A program made the position numbers and the translations under genes. Of a stretch of DNA of 6,355 nt, positions 6,163 to 6,355 are shown piece by piece. The stretch is from Gallionellaceae bacterium (GTDB taxonomy: Bacteria > Pseudomonadota > Gammaproteobacteria > Burkholderiales > Gallionellaceae), in the NCBI GenBank assembly GCA_030690855.1, contig JAUYFR010000162.1, positions 1 through 6,355 of the forward strand, given 5' to 3'. Each line of letters starts with the position of its first letter. Within the stretch, counting starts at the first letter, position 1. Below the pieces are notes generated by a model. It saw only the letters and a program-made list of their open reading frames with translations. It made no database searches and had not been told where the DNA came from.

Positions 6163-6355
6163 GAAAAATTTTACTCACTGGAAAAAATGGCCAAGTGGGC
6201 TGGGAGTTGCAGCGCACGCTTGCTTCCTTGGGGCAAGTGATTGCACTTGATTCAAGCGAATTAAATTTGGCAGATGCTGATGCCATTCGCCGCAAAGTGC
6301 GTGAAATTCAGCCGGCTATCATTGTGAATCCGGCTGCCTATACCGCTGTGGATAA
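6159..6355 (+). CDS. rfbD: dTDP-4-dehydrorhamnose reductase, N-terminal part, 3' end outside window
   Basis: RmlD/RfbD reduces dTDP-4-keto-L-rhamnose with NAD(P)H to dTDP-L-rhamnose, the last step of the pathway. The start is a GTG overlapping the rfbC stop by 4 nt (GTGA), and the protein begins MRKILLTGKNGQVGWELQ. The GxxGxxG nucleotide-binding motif is at 8-14 (GKNGQVG). LDSSELNLADADAI and the conserved VNPAAYTAVD follow just before the window ends. Only 65 complete codons of about 290-300 are present, so the catalytic Tyr-Lys pair is not visible. The choice of GTG rests on the family N-terminus: no in-frame ATG occurs in the visible part, and MKILLTG-type starts are standard. It completes the set rmlB-A-C-D, all on one strand and tightly linked. 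Confidence 0.95.
   Translation, partial: MRKILLTGKNGQVGWELQRTLASLGQVIALDSSELNLADADAIRRKVREIQPAIIVNPAAYTAVD

Noticed and set aside
5702..6295. 197-codon open frame on the minus strand opposite rfbC/rfbD
   Set aside because: It lies opposite two conserved genes, has low-complexity, Arg/Ser/Pro-rich shadow composition, and shows no recognisable motif.
1..6355. CRISPR array, tRNA/rRNA, transposase, toxin-antitoxin or defence genes
   Set aside because: No spaced direct repeats, cloverleaf sequence, transposase motif or unassigned reading frame was seen; the window is filled by housekeeping and sugar-nucleotide genes.

Overview
The window looks like chromosomal DNA of a betaproteobacterium. The reasons are the order gph-trpE-trpG-trpD, which is the usual betaproteobacterial arrangement, and the character of the proteins (a 495-residue TrpE separate from TrpG, a 341-residue TrpD, and a Gph ending in a GDSxND/PYGYNHGEP-type C-terminus). 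I cannot name the genus. All genes lie on the + strand and are packed head to tail.

Layout. 1-420 is the C-terminal part of a phosphoglycolate phosphatase (gph), cut by the window start. 421-567 is the only non-coding stretch of any size. It holds a 17-codon ORF ending Trp-Arg-Trp-stop (possible trp leader peptide), then a 56-bp inverted doublet of GTAG-headed palindromes (a REPIN-type repeat), then a strong Shine-Dalgarno for trpE. 568-3659 is trpE, trpG and trpD, which carry out the first two steps from chorismate to tryptophan (chorismate to anthranilate to phosphoribosyl-anthranilate). Only 5 nt after trpD, where trpC would be expected, begins a complete rmlB (rfbB), followed by rmlA, rmlC and the start of rmlD, which runs off the end. 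These four enzymes make dTDP-L-rhamnose from glucose-1-phosphate and dTTP for lipopolysaccharide, capsule or glycan assembly.

How the genes work together. Junctions are very tight: trpG/trpD, rmlB/rmlA and rmlC/rmlD overlap by 4 nt, rmlA/rmlC abut, and trpD/rmlB are 5 nt apart. This suggests one co-transcribed, translationally coupled unit running from trpE into the rhamnose genes. RmlA makes dTDP-glucose, RmlB dehydrates it to the 4-keto-6-deoxy sugar, RmlC epimerises it and RmlD reduces it to dTDP-L-rhamnose.

Most notable points: the REPIN next to a candidate trp attenuator leader; the trp-rml junction with no trpC in place; a terminator-like stem-loop plus T8 tract inside the start of rmlC; and a visible drop in G+C from gph to trpE. 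I see no undescribed enzymatic or defence system. Every full gene belongs to a well-known family, and the unusual content is regulatory or architectural.
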